From positions 1 to 45,855 of the forward strand of contig DASWQV010000087.1 in NCBI GenBank assembly GCA_036403515.1: a stretch of 45,855 nt of DNA, written 5' to 3'. The DNA comes from VRUE01 sp036403515 (GTDB lineage Bacteria > Actinomycetota > Thermoleophilia > Solirubrobacterales > 70-9). The notes beneath the pieces were generated by a model, which was not told the origin of the DNA, did no database searches, and saw nothing but the letters and a program-made list of their open reading frames with translations. Position numbers and translations under genes: made by a program. This document shows positions 33,123-41,570 of the stretch, in pieces; within the stretch, counting starts at the first letter, position 1, and each line of letters begins with the position of its first letter.

Positions 33123-33742
33123 TGGCCCGCGATACCGGCGCACAGTGCAAGCAGTGCCGTCGCGAGGGCCAGAAGCTCTTCCTCAAGGGCGAGCGCTGCT
33201 TCACCGACAAGTGCGGGGTCGAGCGTCGCTCCTACCCGCCCGGCGAGCATGGCCGTGGCCGCATGCGCCAGTCGGAGTACCGGCTGCAGCTGCGCGAGAA
33301 GCAGAAGACCCGCCGCTACTACCAGGTGCTGGAGAAGCAGTTTCGCGCTTATTACGACAAGGCCTCCCGCCAGGAGGGCGTCACCGGCGAGAACCTGCTG
33401 CGCCTGCTCGAGTCACGCTTCGACAATGTGCTGGTACGGCTTGGCTTTGCCGCCTCCCGGCGCCAGGCGCGCCAGCTGATCCGCCACGGCCACTGGCTGA
33501 TCAACGGTCGCCGGGTCGACATTCCCTCCTACCAGGTGCGTCCCGAGGACGTGATCTCGATCAAGTCGAGCTCGTCCGCCGGCGACACGATTCGCAAGGC
33601 AACGGAGCTCGTCTCCACCGTGCCGGCCTGGCTGCAGGCTGACCACGACTCCCTTACCGCCAAGGTCCTGCGCTACCCCGAGCGCGCGGAGATCTCGGCA
33701 CCGGTGCAGGAGCAGCTGATCGTCGAGCTGTATTCCAAGTAA
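33122..33742 (+). CDS. rpsD: 30S ribosomal protein S4, zinc-binding type
   Basis: S4 (206 residues) is a primary 16S binder and, in E. coli, the repressor of the alpha operon. Four N-terminal Cys (9, 12, 26, 31) in AQCKQCRREGQKLFLKGERC and beyond form a zinc site found in many Gram-positive S4 proteins. The S4 RNA-binding domain NVLVRLGFAASRRQARQLI is intact. GTG 33122 overlaps the rpsK stop. Confidence 0.98.
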   Translation: MARDTGAQCKQCRREGQKLFLKGERCFTDKCGVERRSYPPGEHGRGRMRQSEYRLQLREKQKTRRYYQVLEKQFRAYYDKASRQEGVTGENLLRLLESRFDNVLVRLGFAASRRQARQLIRHGHWLINGRRVDIPSYQVRPEDVISIKSSSSAGDTIRKATELVSTVPAWLQADHDSLTAKVLRYPERAEISAPVQEQLIVELYSK

Positions 33743-33780
33743 CCGGACTCTGTTTCTGAACACGCATACGCAAGGAACAC

Positions 33781-34761
33781 ATGACCACTGATTTTCAGGT
33801 CCCTCGCATCACCTCTGAGAAGCTGGACGATCGCCGCGGCACCTTCACCGTCGAGCCGCTCGACAAGGGCTTTGGCTACACCTTCGGCAACAGCCTCCGT
33901 CGAGTTCTGCTCTCTTCGCTGGGAGGCGCCGCCGTCACCAGCGTCCGCATCGAGGGCGTAGCCCACGAGTTCTCGACCGTGCCAGGTGTCAAGGAGGACG
34001 TCACCGACATCGTTCTCAACCTCAAGGATCTAGTCGTGCGCATGCACACCGATGCCGACGAGGTCGAGGCGCCGCTGGTTGCCACCGGCCCCGGTGAGGT
34101 GAGGGCAAAGGACATCGACCTGCCCTCCGGCGTCGAGATCCTCAACCCCGAGGCGCCGATTGCGACGCTCGAGAAGAAAACGAAGCTCGAGATCTACCTG
34201 ACGATCGGCCGCGGCCGCGGCTACTCGCCGGCCGATGAGAACAAGTCCGACGAGCAGCCGATCGGCGTGATCCCGATCGACTCGATCTTCTCGCCGATTC
34301 GCCGCGCTTCCTACGCGGTGGCGACGGCCCGTGTCGGCCAGCGCACCGACTTCGACAAGCTGACCCTCGACCTCGAAACCGACGGCTCGATCGAGCCAGG
34401 GGCGGCGCTGCGCGAGGCCTCCGAGATCCTGATCAAGAGCCTGGCGATCTTCACCGACGCCGACCGGGTCGAGGAGCTGACCGCGCGTGAGCCGATCGCG
34501 ACCCGCGCACCGGACGTATTGCCGGGCCCGGCTGGCGACGGCGTCGCCAGCAACAACGGTCTCGACGAGATCCTGATCGAGGAGCTCGAGCTCGGTGTCC
34601 GTTCCTATAACTGCCTGAAGCGGGCGGGGGTGCAGACGGTCGGTGACCTGGTCCGCAAGACGCGCTCGGAGTTGAACGCGATTCCCAACTTCGGCTCAAA
34701 GTCGATCGAGGAAGTGATCGAGACCCTGCACGCACGCGGCCTCGACCTTCAGGGAGACTGA
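33781..34761 (+). CDS. rpoA: DNA-directed RNA polymerase alpha subunit
   Basis: The 326-residue alpha subunit starts RNA polymerase assembly as a dimer. The N-terminal domain (FTVEPLDKGFGYTFGNSLRR, EFSTVPGVKEDVTDIVLNLK) is followed by a linker near residue 240 and the C-terminal domain (EELELGVRSYNCLKRAGVQT) that contacts upstream DNA and activators. ATG 33781 has AAGGAA upstream; the 38-base gap after rpsD is the largest within the operon. Confidence 0.99.
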   Translation: MTTDFQVPRITSEKLDDRRGTFTVEPLDKGFGYTFGNSLRRVLLSSLGGAAVTSVRIEGVAHEFSTVPGVKEDVTDIVLNLKDLVVRMHTDADEVEAPLVATGPGEVRAKDIDLPSGVEILNPEAPIATLEKKTKLEIYLTIGRGRGYSPADENKSDEQPIGVIPIDSIFSPIRRASYAVATARVGQRTDFDKLTLDLETDGSIEPGAALREASEILIKSLAIFTDADRVEELTAREPIATRAPDVLPGPAGDGVASNNGLDEILIEELELGVRSYNCLKRAGVQTVGDLVRKTRSELNAIPNFGSKSIEEVIETLHARGLDLQGD

Positions 34762-34782
34762 GCGGGGAGCTGAAGCAGAGCG

Positions 34783-35136
34783 ATGCGTCACCGCAAGAAG
34801 CGAAACAAGCTGAGCCGCGACGCGGCGCATCGCGAGGCACTGCTCTCGAACCTCTCCAAGCAGCTGATCGAGCACGAGCGGATCAAGACCAGTCAGGCCA
34901 AGGCCAAGGCGGTCAAGCCCGAGGTCGAGCAGCTGATCACCCTTGCCAAGCGTGGCGATTTGCACGCTCGGCGGCAGGCCCTGGCTACGTTGCACAACGA
35001 CAAGTTCATCGTGCACAAGCTGTTTGAGGAGGTCGCGCCTCGTTACGTTGAGCGGCCCGGTGGCTATACCCGGATCGTCAAGTTGGGCCCGAGGCGTTCG
35101 GACTCGACCGAGATGGTCTATCTCGAGTTGGTCTAG
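34783..35136 (+). CDS. rplQ: 50S ribosomal protein L17
   Basis: L17 (117 residues) lies near the tunnel exit. MRHRKKRNKLSRDAAHREAL, ERIKTSQAKAKAVKPEVEQL and the ending GPRRSDSTEMVYLELV are characteristic. It is the last gene of the alpha operon and is followed within three bases by a family B palindrome carrying a terminator hairpin. Confidence 0.98.
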   Translation: MRHRKKRNKLSRDAAHREALLSNLSKQLIEHERIKTSQAKAKAVKPEVEQLITLAKRGDLHARRQALATLHNDKFIVHKLFEEVAPRYVERPGGYTRIVKLGPRRSDSTEMVYLELV

Positions 35137-35138
35137 GA

Positions 35139-35236
35139 CGAGCGAGGGCGGATGTCCTCTCGCCCGGACAACGCCGGCCTAATGAGGCCGGCGTTTTGAG
35201 TATCCGCCCGTTCGAGAAGACATCCGCCCTCGCTCG
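35139..35236. repeat. Palindromic element family B, copy 1
   Basis: Outer arms 35139-35162 and 35213-35236 pair at 23 of 24 positions. The 50-base interior holds GACAA, an 11-bp hairpin closed by CT-AATG-AG, then TTTTGAGTATCCG and a final GTT. The reverse complement of the element at 36039-36139 has the same interior words in the same order but entirely different stem bases. It separates the convergent rplQ and truA genes. Confidence 0.92.
35170..35197. terminator. Terminator hairpin inside family B copy 1
   Basis: AACGCCGGCCT-AATG-AGGCCGGCGTT is a perfect 11-bp stem followed by a short T run. It lies 33 bases after rplQ and can terminate the alpha operon; a weaker T run on the opposite strand could serve truA. 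Confidence 0.85.
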
Positions 35237-35280
35237 AAGCGCTTCCGATATTGACCACCACAGAAGTGGGTCAAAGTCGG

Positions 35281-36015
35281 CTACGGGTAGCTGACGGATT
35301 CGAGGTACAGGCCGTGGGGGGGAGCTGTTTCGCCTGCTTCGGAACGCGAGGCGCCTTTTAGGAGAGCTTCGAAGTTCGGGAGGGATTGGCGGCCTGAGGA
35401 GACGTCGAGCATTGTTCCTACTAGGACTCTGACCATGCTGCGCATGAAGGCATCGGCCGTCACGTCGAACGCGAGAATGTCGTCTTCCTGGGTCCACTGA
35501 GCGGCGAGGATTTTGCGGTGGAAGTGGACGTGGTCGGTCTGGGTTGGGGTGAAAGCCGTGAAGTCGTGCATGCCCAGAACGGCCTTGGCACAGGCATCCA
35601 GGGCTTCACGGTCCACCCTGTGGGGCCACCAGAGGGAGCGGCCCTGCTCGAAAGGGCTCGATGAGCTGCGGGTCAGCAGCCGGTAGCGATAGGTGCGGGA
35701 GACCGCATCGCGGCGGGCATCGAATCCGTCCTCGGCCACCGCCGCGGCTGTGATTGCTATGTCGCGGGGGCCGAGGCCATTTGCCCGCCGCGCCAAGTCC
35801 CCAGGGACCTCGGTCGCGGTGACGAAGCTCGCCACCTGCCCCCGCGCGTGAACGCCCGTGTCGGTGCGTCCGGCCACTGTCAGCTCCACCGGTTCTCGCA
35901 GCACCGTGGCCAGCGCCGTCTCGACTTCCCCCTGCACAGTTCGCAGCCCCGCCTGTTTCGCCCAGCCCTTGAAACCGGCTCCGTCATATTCAAGCTCCAC
36001 CCGCACGCTGGTCAT
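35281..36015 (-). CDS. truA: tRNA pseudouridine synthase A
   Basis: TruA (244 residues) makes pseudouridine at tRNA positions 38-40. The catalytic Asp52 is in AGRTDTGVHARGQVASF, and SRTYRYRLL and FMRSMVRVLVGTMLDVSSGR are present. ATG 36015 (MTSVRVELEYDGAGFKGW) is the family start; GTG 36057 would lie inside the palindrome arm. truA commonly follows rplQ, but here it is inverted relative to it. Confidence 0.96.
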   Translation of the reverse strand: MTSVRVELEYDGAGFKGWAKQAGLRTVQGEVETALATVLREPVELTVAGRTDTGVHARGQVASFVTATEVPGDLARRANGLGPRDIAITAAAVAEDGFDARRDAVSRTYRYRLLTRSSSSPFEQGRSLWWPHRVDREALDACAKAVLGMHDFTAFTPTQTDHVHFHRKILAAQWTQEDDILAFDVTADAFMRSMVRVLVGTMLDVSSGRQSLPNFEALLKGASRSEAGETAPPHGLYLESVSYP

Positions 36016-36038
36016 CGCCGAGCAGTATGCAGCGATAC

Positions 36039-36139
36039 GCGGCCCTGGCGCGGGCACCTCCCGAACTGACGGATACTCAAAATGACGCGCTCATTAGCGC
36101 GTCATTTGTCAGGGCGGGAGGTGCCCGCGCCAGGGCCGC
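36039..36139. repeat. Palindromic element family B, copy 2
   Basis: Outer arms 36039-36063 and 36115-36139 are perfectly complementary over 25 bases. Read on the minus strand, the 51-base interior aligns with copy 1: GACAA, a hairpin closed by CT-AATG-AG, TTTTGAGTATCCG and GTT. The inner and outer stem bases are unrelated to copy 1. The element overlaps the last 38 bases of ligA and supplies its stop codon. Confidence 0.92.
36080..36107. terminator. Terminator hairpin inside family B copy 2
   Basis: AAATGACGCGCT (36080-36091) pairs perfectly with AGCGCGTCATTT (36096-36107), loop CATT. On the minus strand the stem ends in TTTT, directly after the ligA stop, so it should end ligA transcription before truA. 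Confidence 0.8.
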
Positions 36140-38159
36140 CCACCAACCTCAGCAGGCCAGGTTCGTCGAGAACCTCGGTCTCGAATTTCTCGGCCTTGGC
36201 CAACTTCGAGCCGGGGTTCTCACCCGCAACGACGTAGTCGGTTTTCTTCGAGACCGAGTTGACGACCTTGCCCCCGGCCGACTTGATCAGGGCCGCCGCC
36301 TCCTCGCGTGTGAGGTTGGCGAGGGTGCCCGTTAGGACCAGTGTCTTGCCTTCCATGGGGCCGCCGCCGGCACGCCGTTCGGAAGGATCCTGCTCGAGGC
36401 GCAGCCCCTTTTCGCGCAGCTTTTCGACCAGCTCCCAGGTGCGCTCGTCTCCCAGCGACTCGGCGATTTGGACCGCCATGATCGGCCCAACTCCCTCGAC
36501 CTCCTCGATCAGCTCCGGGTCCGCGGTATGCAGCGCATCGATCGAGCCGAAGTGGTCGGCCAGCGCCTCCGCCGTCACGAAGCCGACGCCGGGTAGGCCG
36601 AGGGCGTAGAGGACGCGCTTGAACGGCCGCGAGCGCGAGGCCTCGATGGCCGCCACGAGGTTGCGGGCCGATATCTCAGCGAAGCCCTCGAGGCCGTTCA
36701 GCTGCTCCTCGCTCAGCTCGTAGATGCCGGCGACGTCGTCGATCAGGCCTTCCTGAAGGAAGCGCATCGCCTGCTTCTCGCCGAGGCCATCGATGTCCAT
36801 GGCTCCCTTGCTGACGAAGTGCTTGACGTGCTGGAATGCCTGGCCAGGGCAGCCGGCACGGTTGGGACAGATCGTGAATACGGCATCCTCGGGCTTTACC
36901 GTCGGCGTGCCGCAGGCCGGGCATTTCTTCGGCGGTTTGGGTTTGCCGCAGCGACGCACGCCTTTCCCACGCCTCAGCAAAGGTGAGACCACCTGCGGGA
37001 TCACGTCGCCGGCCCTCATCACGACTACCTCGTCGCCGACCCGGACGTCCTTACGCGCGAGGTCTTCCTCGTTGTGCAGGGTGGCGGTGGAGACCGTAAC
37101 GCCGCCGACCTGAGCCGGCTCCAGCATCGCGAAAGGGACCAGGTGGCCGGTGCGGCCGACGTTCCAGACGACGTCGAGCAGCTTCGTCGTCGCCGTCGTC
37201 GGGGCGAACTTCCAGGCGATCGCCCAGCGCGGCTCGCGGCCGACGACTCCCAGCTCCCTCCACAGCGCTCGCTCGTCGATCTTGACCACGACGCCGTCGA
37301 TCTCGTAGTCGAGCTCATCGCGGCGCTCCTCCCACCAGTGGCAGCGTTCGACCACCGAGTCGACATCGGAATGGTGATCGGTGTCAGGGTTGACCTTGAA
37401 GCCCCGCTCGGCCAGCCACTCGACCTCGGCCGAGTGAGTGGCGAGGTCGAGACCGCGGGTCGCCCCGATCCCGTAGCACCAGACCGAAAGCGGCCGTTCG
37501 GCGGCCAGCGCCGGGTCGAGCTGGCGGATCGAGCCGGCCGCGGAGTTGCGGGGGTTGGCGAAGGTTGGTTCGCCGGCCTCGGCGCGGCGTTCGTTCAGGG
37601 CCTTGAAGTCAGCGATCGGCAGGTAGACCTCGCCGCGAACCTCGACCAGCTCCGGAGCGTCGCTGATCCGCAGCGGGATCGCCCCGATCGTGCGCAAATT
37701 TTGGCTGACGTCCTCGCCGACCCTGCCGTCGCCGCGGGTGGCGCCGCGGGTGAAGACGCCGTTCTCATAGGTGAGCGACATCGCCAGCCCATCGATCTTC
37801 GGCTCGGTCGTATAGCTGAAATCGGCAGCGTTGATGTCGAGGCGTTTGAGGTGATTGCGGACCCGGGTCTCCCAGGCCCGCAGCTCCTCCTCGTTGCGGG
37901 CGTTGCCGAGCGAGAGCATCGGCTCGGCATGCTCGACCTGAGCGAAGCGGTCGAGCGGCGGCGCCCCGACCCGCTGGGTCGGCGAGTCGGGAGTGCGCAG
38001 CTCGGGATGCTCGGCCTCGATCGCGCGCAGCTCATCGAGCAGGGCGTCGTACTCATCGTCGCCAATGAGGGGATCGTCGAGGACGTAGTAGCGGCGGTTG
38101 TGCTCCGCCAGCTCCTGGCGCAGCTGCTCGGCGCGCTTCCCGGGCGCTGCCGCGCTCAC
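36102..38159 (-). CDS. ligA: NAD-dependent DNA ligase LigA
   Basis: The 685-residue enzyme seals nicks with NAD. It contains the NAD-binding Ia domain (YYVLDDPLIGDDEYDALLDE), adenylated Lys121 in EPKIDGLAMS, the OB fold, a four-Cys zinc finger (CPACG ... CPNRAGCPG), helix-hairpin-helix repeats and a C-terminal BRCT domain (LTGTLANLTREEAAALIKSA). GTG 38159 overlaps the surE stop by four bases. The last 12 or so residues (PGAGTSRPDK) are encoded by the arm of palindrome family B copy 2 and are not part of the usual ligase end. Confidence 0.97.
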   Translation of the reverse strand: MSAAAPGKRAEQLRQELAEHNRRYYVLDDPLIGDDEYDALLDELRAIEAEHPELRTPDSPTQRVGAPPLDRFAQVEHAEPMLSLGNARNEEELRAWETRVRNHLKRLDINAADFSYTTEPKIDGLAMSLTYENGVFTRGATRGDGRVGEDVSQNLRTIGAIPLRISDAPELVEVRGEVYLPIADFKALNERRAEAGEPTFANPRNSAAGSIRQLDPALAAERPLSVWCYGIGATRGLDLATHSAEVEWLAERGFKVNPDTDHHSDVDSVVERCHWWEERRDELDYEIDGVVVKIDERALWRELGVVGREPRWAIAWKFAPTTATTKLLDVVWNVGRTGHLVPFAMLEPAQVGGVTVSTATLHNEEDLARKDVRVGDEVVVMRAGDVIPQVVSPLLRRGKGVRRCGKPKPPKKCPACGTPTVKPEDAVFTICPNRAGCPGQAFQHVKHFVSKGAMDIDGLGEKQAMRFLQEGLIDDVAGIYELSEEQLNGLEGFAEISARNLVAAIEASRSRPFKRVLYALGLPGVGFVTAEALADHFGSIDALHTADPELIEEVEGVGPIMAVQIAESLGDERTWELVEKLREKGLRLEQDPSERRAGGGPMEGKTLVLTGTLANLTREEAAALIKSAGGKVVNSVSKKTDYVVAGENPGSKLAKAEKFETEVLDEPGLLRLVGGPGAGTSRPDK

Positions 38160-38965
38160 ACCGAGGTCGGGGCGCTCGCCGCCAGCATCTCGTCGAAACC
38201 CCAGCCACGCAACCGCTCGAGACCGCCGTGGTCGGTGAGGTCGAAGTGGATCGGCGTCACCGAGATCCGTCTCTGCGCCACCGCGTTGAGGTCGGTGCCC
38301 TCAACCTCCTCATAGCCGGGCTGCCAACCGTAGATCTCATAGTGGCGGCGACCGTCGCCCTCGCCGATCAGCTTCAGCTCGTCGTTATAGATGCGTTTGC
38401 CCAGCTTGGTCACCTCGATTCCCTCTGGCTCCCCGGCCGGGCAGTTGACGTTGATCAGAGTCGCCTCCGGCATCGGCTCGGAGATCAACTGCCGCACGAG
38501 CTCAGCGGTGAAGGAGGCCACGAACTCGAAGTCGAAGCGACCGCTGACGTAGCCCATGCCTCCACCGGAGGATTGCTGGGAGATCGCCACGGCCGGGATG
38601 CCGAGCACGATCCCCTCGAAGGCCGCCGCAACCGTCCCCGAGTAGGTGATGTCATCGCCGAGGTTGGCGCCATGGTTGATTCCGGAGACGATCAGGTCCG
38701 GCCGGTGGCCGACCAAGCCGAGCTCGGCGAAGCGCACGCAATCGACCGGCGTCCCATCCGTCGCATAGCCCTTGTCCCCGTCACCGAACTCGACCTCCTC
38801 GACCATCAGCGGCGATCGCGTGGTGATGCTCCGCGCGGTGGCGCTGCGATTCGAGTCAGGAGCGATCACATCGATCTCGACCCCCTCGATCTCCCGAAGA
38901 GCCCGTCGAGCCGCCTGCAGCCCAGGAGCTGTAATCCCATCGTCGTTGGTGAGAAGCACGCGCAC
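38156..38965 (-). CDS. surE: 5'/3'-nucleotidase SurE
   Basis: SurE (269 residues) is a metal-dependent nucleotide phosphatase. The N terminus RVLLTNDDGITAPG carries the metal-binding Asp8-Asp9, and APDSNRSATARS, SGINHGANLGDD and TYSGTVAAAFEG complete the active site. GTG 38965 is chosen because it places the Asp pair at the usual position; upstream in-frame codons lack homology. The gene is coupled to ligA by the GTGA overlap. Confidence 0.95.
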   Translation of the reverse strand: MRVLLTNDDGITAPGLQAARRALREIEGVEIDVIAPDSNRSATARSITTRSPLMVEEVEFGDGDKGYATDGTPVDCVRFAELGLVGHRPDLIVSGINHGANLGDDITYSGTVAAAFEGIVLGIPAVAISQQSSGGGMGYVSGRFDFEFVASFTAELVRQLISEPMPEATLINVNCPAGEPEGIEVTKLGKRIYNDELKLIGEGDGRRHYEIYGWQPGYEEVEGTDLNAVAQRRISVTPIHFDLTDHGGLERLRGWGFDEMLAASAPTSV

Positions 38966-38996
38966 GACAACCGATTCTAGGCGTCCGCGCGAGGCT

Positions 38997-40250
38997 TCAG
39001 TACCTCGCAACGCCGGCGGCTATCTGGTCCTGCTCGTAGTGGGCGAGGTATATGTCGTGCACACTGGCCATCAGGATCGAGAAGATCATCAGCTTGCCGC
39101 TGCGGTTGAAGCAGTAGCCGGAGAGATTGCTCACTCCGGTCAGGGTGCCCGTCTTGGTCCGGCAGCGGCCGTAGGCGGCGGTGCCGTGCATTCGATCGGC
39201 GACGGTTCCCTCGTGACCGGCAAGGGCGAGATCCTGGATGAATTCGTCGCCGACTGCGTTGTTGCGCATCGATTTGAGCAGGCCGACAACCTGTTTGGGG
39301 GAGGCTCGGTTGGAGCGGGTCAGCCCGGAGCCGTCGACCGCGTGCACGCCCGAGGCATGGCCGCGCGCGAACTGCTCGACCACCTGCGCTCCCGCCGCGG
39401 TACTGCCGGAGCCGCCGAAACGGGCGCCGAGCAGCTTGATCAGCATCTCGGCGAAGTGGTTGTCGGAATAGACGTTGGTGGTATTGACTATTTCGGTGAG
39501 CGGCGGCGATTCGATCCGGGCCAGCTCCGTGCTGAAGGGCGGCGCCGTGCCAAGCCCCACGTCGGTGGAGATCTGGACACCGGCTCCGCGCAGCGATTGC
39601 GCCAGTGTCTCCGCGGCGGTTTCGGCGGGATCGGTGGCAAAGGCGCTGGCGCTGGCGCTGGCGTAGCCGGAGTCGAAGTCGAGCCCCGAAAGCGGACCGA
39701 TTTCAGAGCTGGTCGCGTAGCCGGAGTCGGCGACGCCGCGCAGGCGGTCGAAGACGCCGTCGTCAGCGTAGAGGCGGCCCGTGACCGAGCGGATCCCGGC
39801 TTCGCGGACCGCTCGCTTCAAAAGAAAAAGATTGGTTCCCAAACCGCCCAGGAAACGCCTGTAGAACGACGGTGTGGCGAGGGCGGGGTCGCCGCCGCCG
39901 ATTAGGTAGAGATTGCCGTGGAGGACACCGTTGCGGTCGGCCCCGCCGTCGGTCTCGAGAAGGGTCGGGATTCGCGATTGTGGCCCAAGTCGCGAAAGCG
40001 CGGTCGAGGTCGTGAACAGCTTCATGTTCGAGGCCAGCGGGCGCGGCTTGGCGGCGGCACGGGCGCAGACGGGGGCACCGGTTTCGCCGTTGATGACGAG
40101 AAGGCCGCTGGCGCTGCCGCCGCCGTGCACGAGCCGCGCTCGCAGGCTCGCGCAGAGCGCTCCGCGGCTGGCCGCCTGTGCCGCCGCTGAGAAGAGAAGG
40201 AGCACGAGCAGCGCACAGAGCGCGGCCGAAATTGCATGGGTCCGCCTCAC
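38997..40250 (-). CDS. dacB: D-alanyl-D-alanine carboxypeptidase/endopeptidase (PBP4 family, S13)
   Basis: This is a periplasmic or wall-facing peptidoglycan hydrolase of 417 residues. Its signal peptide is residues 5-27. The penicillin-binding motifs are all present: SxxK as SNMK at residues 74-77, SxN as SDN in NVYSDNHFAE, and KTG in CRTKTGTLTG. GTG 40250 is used because the signal peptide starts right after it; the much longer open frame upstream is antisense to the patatin gene. It is divergent from the patatin gene with only 15 bases between the starts. Confidence 0.93.
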   Translation of the reverse strand: MRRTHAISAALCALLVLLLFSAAAQAASRGALCASLRARLVHGGGSASGLLVINGETGAPVCARAAAKPRPLASNMKLFTTSTALSRLGPQSRIPTLLETDGGADRNGVLHGNLYLIGGGDPALATPSFYRRFLGGLGTNLFLLKRAVREAGIRSVTGRLYADDGVFDRLRGVADSGYATSSEIGPLSGLDFDSGYASASASAFATDPAETAAETLAQSLRGAGVQISTDVGLGTAPPFSTELARIESPPLTEIVNTTNVYSDNHFAEMLIKLLGARFGGSGSTAAGAQVVEQFARGHASGVHAVDGSGLTRSNRASPKQVVGLLKSMRNNAVGDEFIQDLALAGHEGTVADRMHGTAAYGRCRTKTGTLTGVSNLSGYCFNRSGKLMIFSILMASVHDIYLAHYEQDQIAAGVARY

Positions 40251-40265
40251 TTGGTGAGATAATGC

Positions 40266-41519
40266 ATGTTTATGGGCAAAGTTGTGGACATAGAGTCGCA
40301 ACCGCGACGACGCCGCAGTCGTAAGCGCCCATCGAAGACCGCCCTCGTCCTCGGCGGCGGCGGCTTTACCGGCGGCGTCTATGAGATCGGCGCCCTCCGC
40401 GCCCTCGACCTGCTCGCGGTCAACAGCACCGTCAACAACTTCGACGTGTACGTCGGCACCAGCGCCGGCTCGTTCGTCGCCGCGATGCTCGCCAACGACG
40501 TCACCCCCGACGAAATGATGCAGGTGATCAACCGGCGCATTCCCTCTGAGCTCGAGGATCTCGACCTCGGCAGGGTGCTTCGGCCCAACTACCTCGGTTT
40601 CCTCGAGAAGTCGGCGATGCTGCCGCTGCGGACGCTCGAGCTGGCTCGCAGCCTGGTGCGAATGGGGCGCTTTTCGGCGATGGACGTCGGCGTCGGTCTC
40701 GCCGAGGCGCTGCCGACCGGCTTCTACTCGGGTAGCGGAATCGCCGATTACATGGCCGCGGCGCTCTCCGAAGACGGTCGAGTCGACGACTTTCGCCTGC
40801 TCGACAAAGAGCTCTACCTCACCGCAACCGACCTCGACACCTGCGAGCGGATCGTCTTCGGCGAGGCGGGCTGGCACGACGTGCCGGTCTCCAAGGCGGT
40901 GCAGTGCTCGACCACCCTGCCGCTCGTCTACAAGCCGGTCGACCTCAAGGGCCGCCAACTGGTCGACGGCGGCATTCGCTCGACCACCAATGTCGACATT
41001 GCCGTTGAGAAGGGGGCCAAATTCATCGTCGTCGTCAACCCCCTCGTCCCCTACGTCAATGACTTCAAGAAGACGATCCCGACGGTCTTCGGCACCCGGG
41101 TGCGCCGGGTCTCCGACATGGGGCTGCCGGCGATCGCCAACCAGACCTTCCGCCTGATCGCCCACGCCCGACTGCACCAGGCGGTCGAGGCCTGGCAGGA
41201 GCGCTACCCCGGCGTTGACATCATCCTGGTCGAGCCCGAGCCCAATGACGAGCTGATGTTCGGCACGCCGATCATGGATTACTCGCGCCGGCTGAGGATC
41301 GCCCGTCACGGCTTCGAATCGGTTACCGCCACGCTGGCTCAGGATTACGATCGCTTCAAGGAGATCGCCGAGCGCCACGGCCTCGAGATCTCCGAGCGCA
41401 GGGTGCGCCGCGTCGTCGAGCGGGCCTCCGAAGAGGAGCCCGAGCAGAACTCGACCTGGCGCCGTGTGCTCGAGCAGACGACAGCAACGCTGCTGCGCCA
41501 ATCAGGCGAGGCCTCCTAA
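40266..41519 (+). CDS. Patatin-like phospholipase
   Basis: This is a 417-residue acyl hydrolase of the Ser/Asp-dyad type. The oxyanion loop is LGGGGFTGGVYE, the nucleophile is Ser66 in GTSAGS, and the catalytic Asp is in QLVDGGIRS. The N terminus is basic (QPRRRRSRKRPSK) without a signal peptide, so it is probably cytoplasmic or membrane-associated; substrates are likely lipids. ATG 40266 has GGTGAG upstream; ATG 40272 is an alternative, with GATAAT at 40258-40263 placed as for a leaderless start. Confidence 0.92.
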   Translation: MFMGKVVDIESQPRRRRSRKRPSKTALVLGGGGFTGGVYEIGALRALDLLAVNSTVNNFDVYVGTSAGSFVAAMLANDVTPDEMMQVINRRIPSELEDLDLGRVLRPNYLGFLEKSAMLPLRTLELARSLVRMGRFSAMDVGVGLAEALPTGFYSGSGIADYMAAALSEDGRVDDFRLLDKELYLTATDLDTCERIVFGEAGWHDVPVSKAVQCSTTLPLVYKPVDLKGRQLVDGGIRSTTNVDIAVEKGAKFIVVVNPLVPYVNDFKKTIPTVFGTRVRRVSDMGLPAIANQTFRLIAHARLHQAVEAWQERYPGVDIILVEPEPNDELMFGTPIMDYSRRLRIARHGFESVTATLAQDYDRFKEIAERHGLEISERRVRRVVERASEEEPEQNSTWRRVLEQTTATLLRQSGEAS

Positions 41520-41528
41520 CCAAAACCG

Positions 41529-41561
41529 GGGGAGGGCCGTTGGCCAACCGACCCCCCTCCA
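41529..41561. terminator. GC-rich dyad between patatin and acyl-CoA synthetase genes
   Basis: A G-rich block pairs imperfectly with a C-rich block around the perfect palindrome GTTGGCCAAC. It lies between two convergent stops (41519 and 41571) and probably ends both transcripts. Confidence 0.55.
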
Positions 41562-41570
41562 GCACCAACC

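Noticed and set aside
40251..41501. Upstream extension of the dacB frame to 41501
   Set aside because: It is antisense to the patatin gene. The PBP4 signal peptide begins at GTG 40250, so the longer start is not credible.
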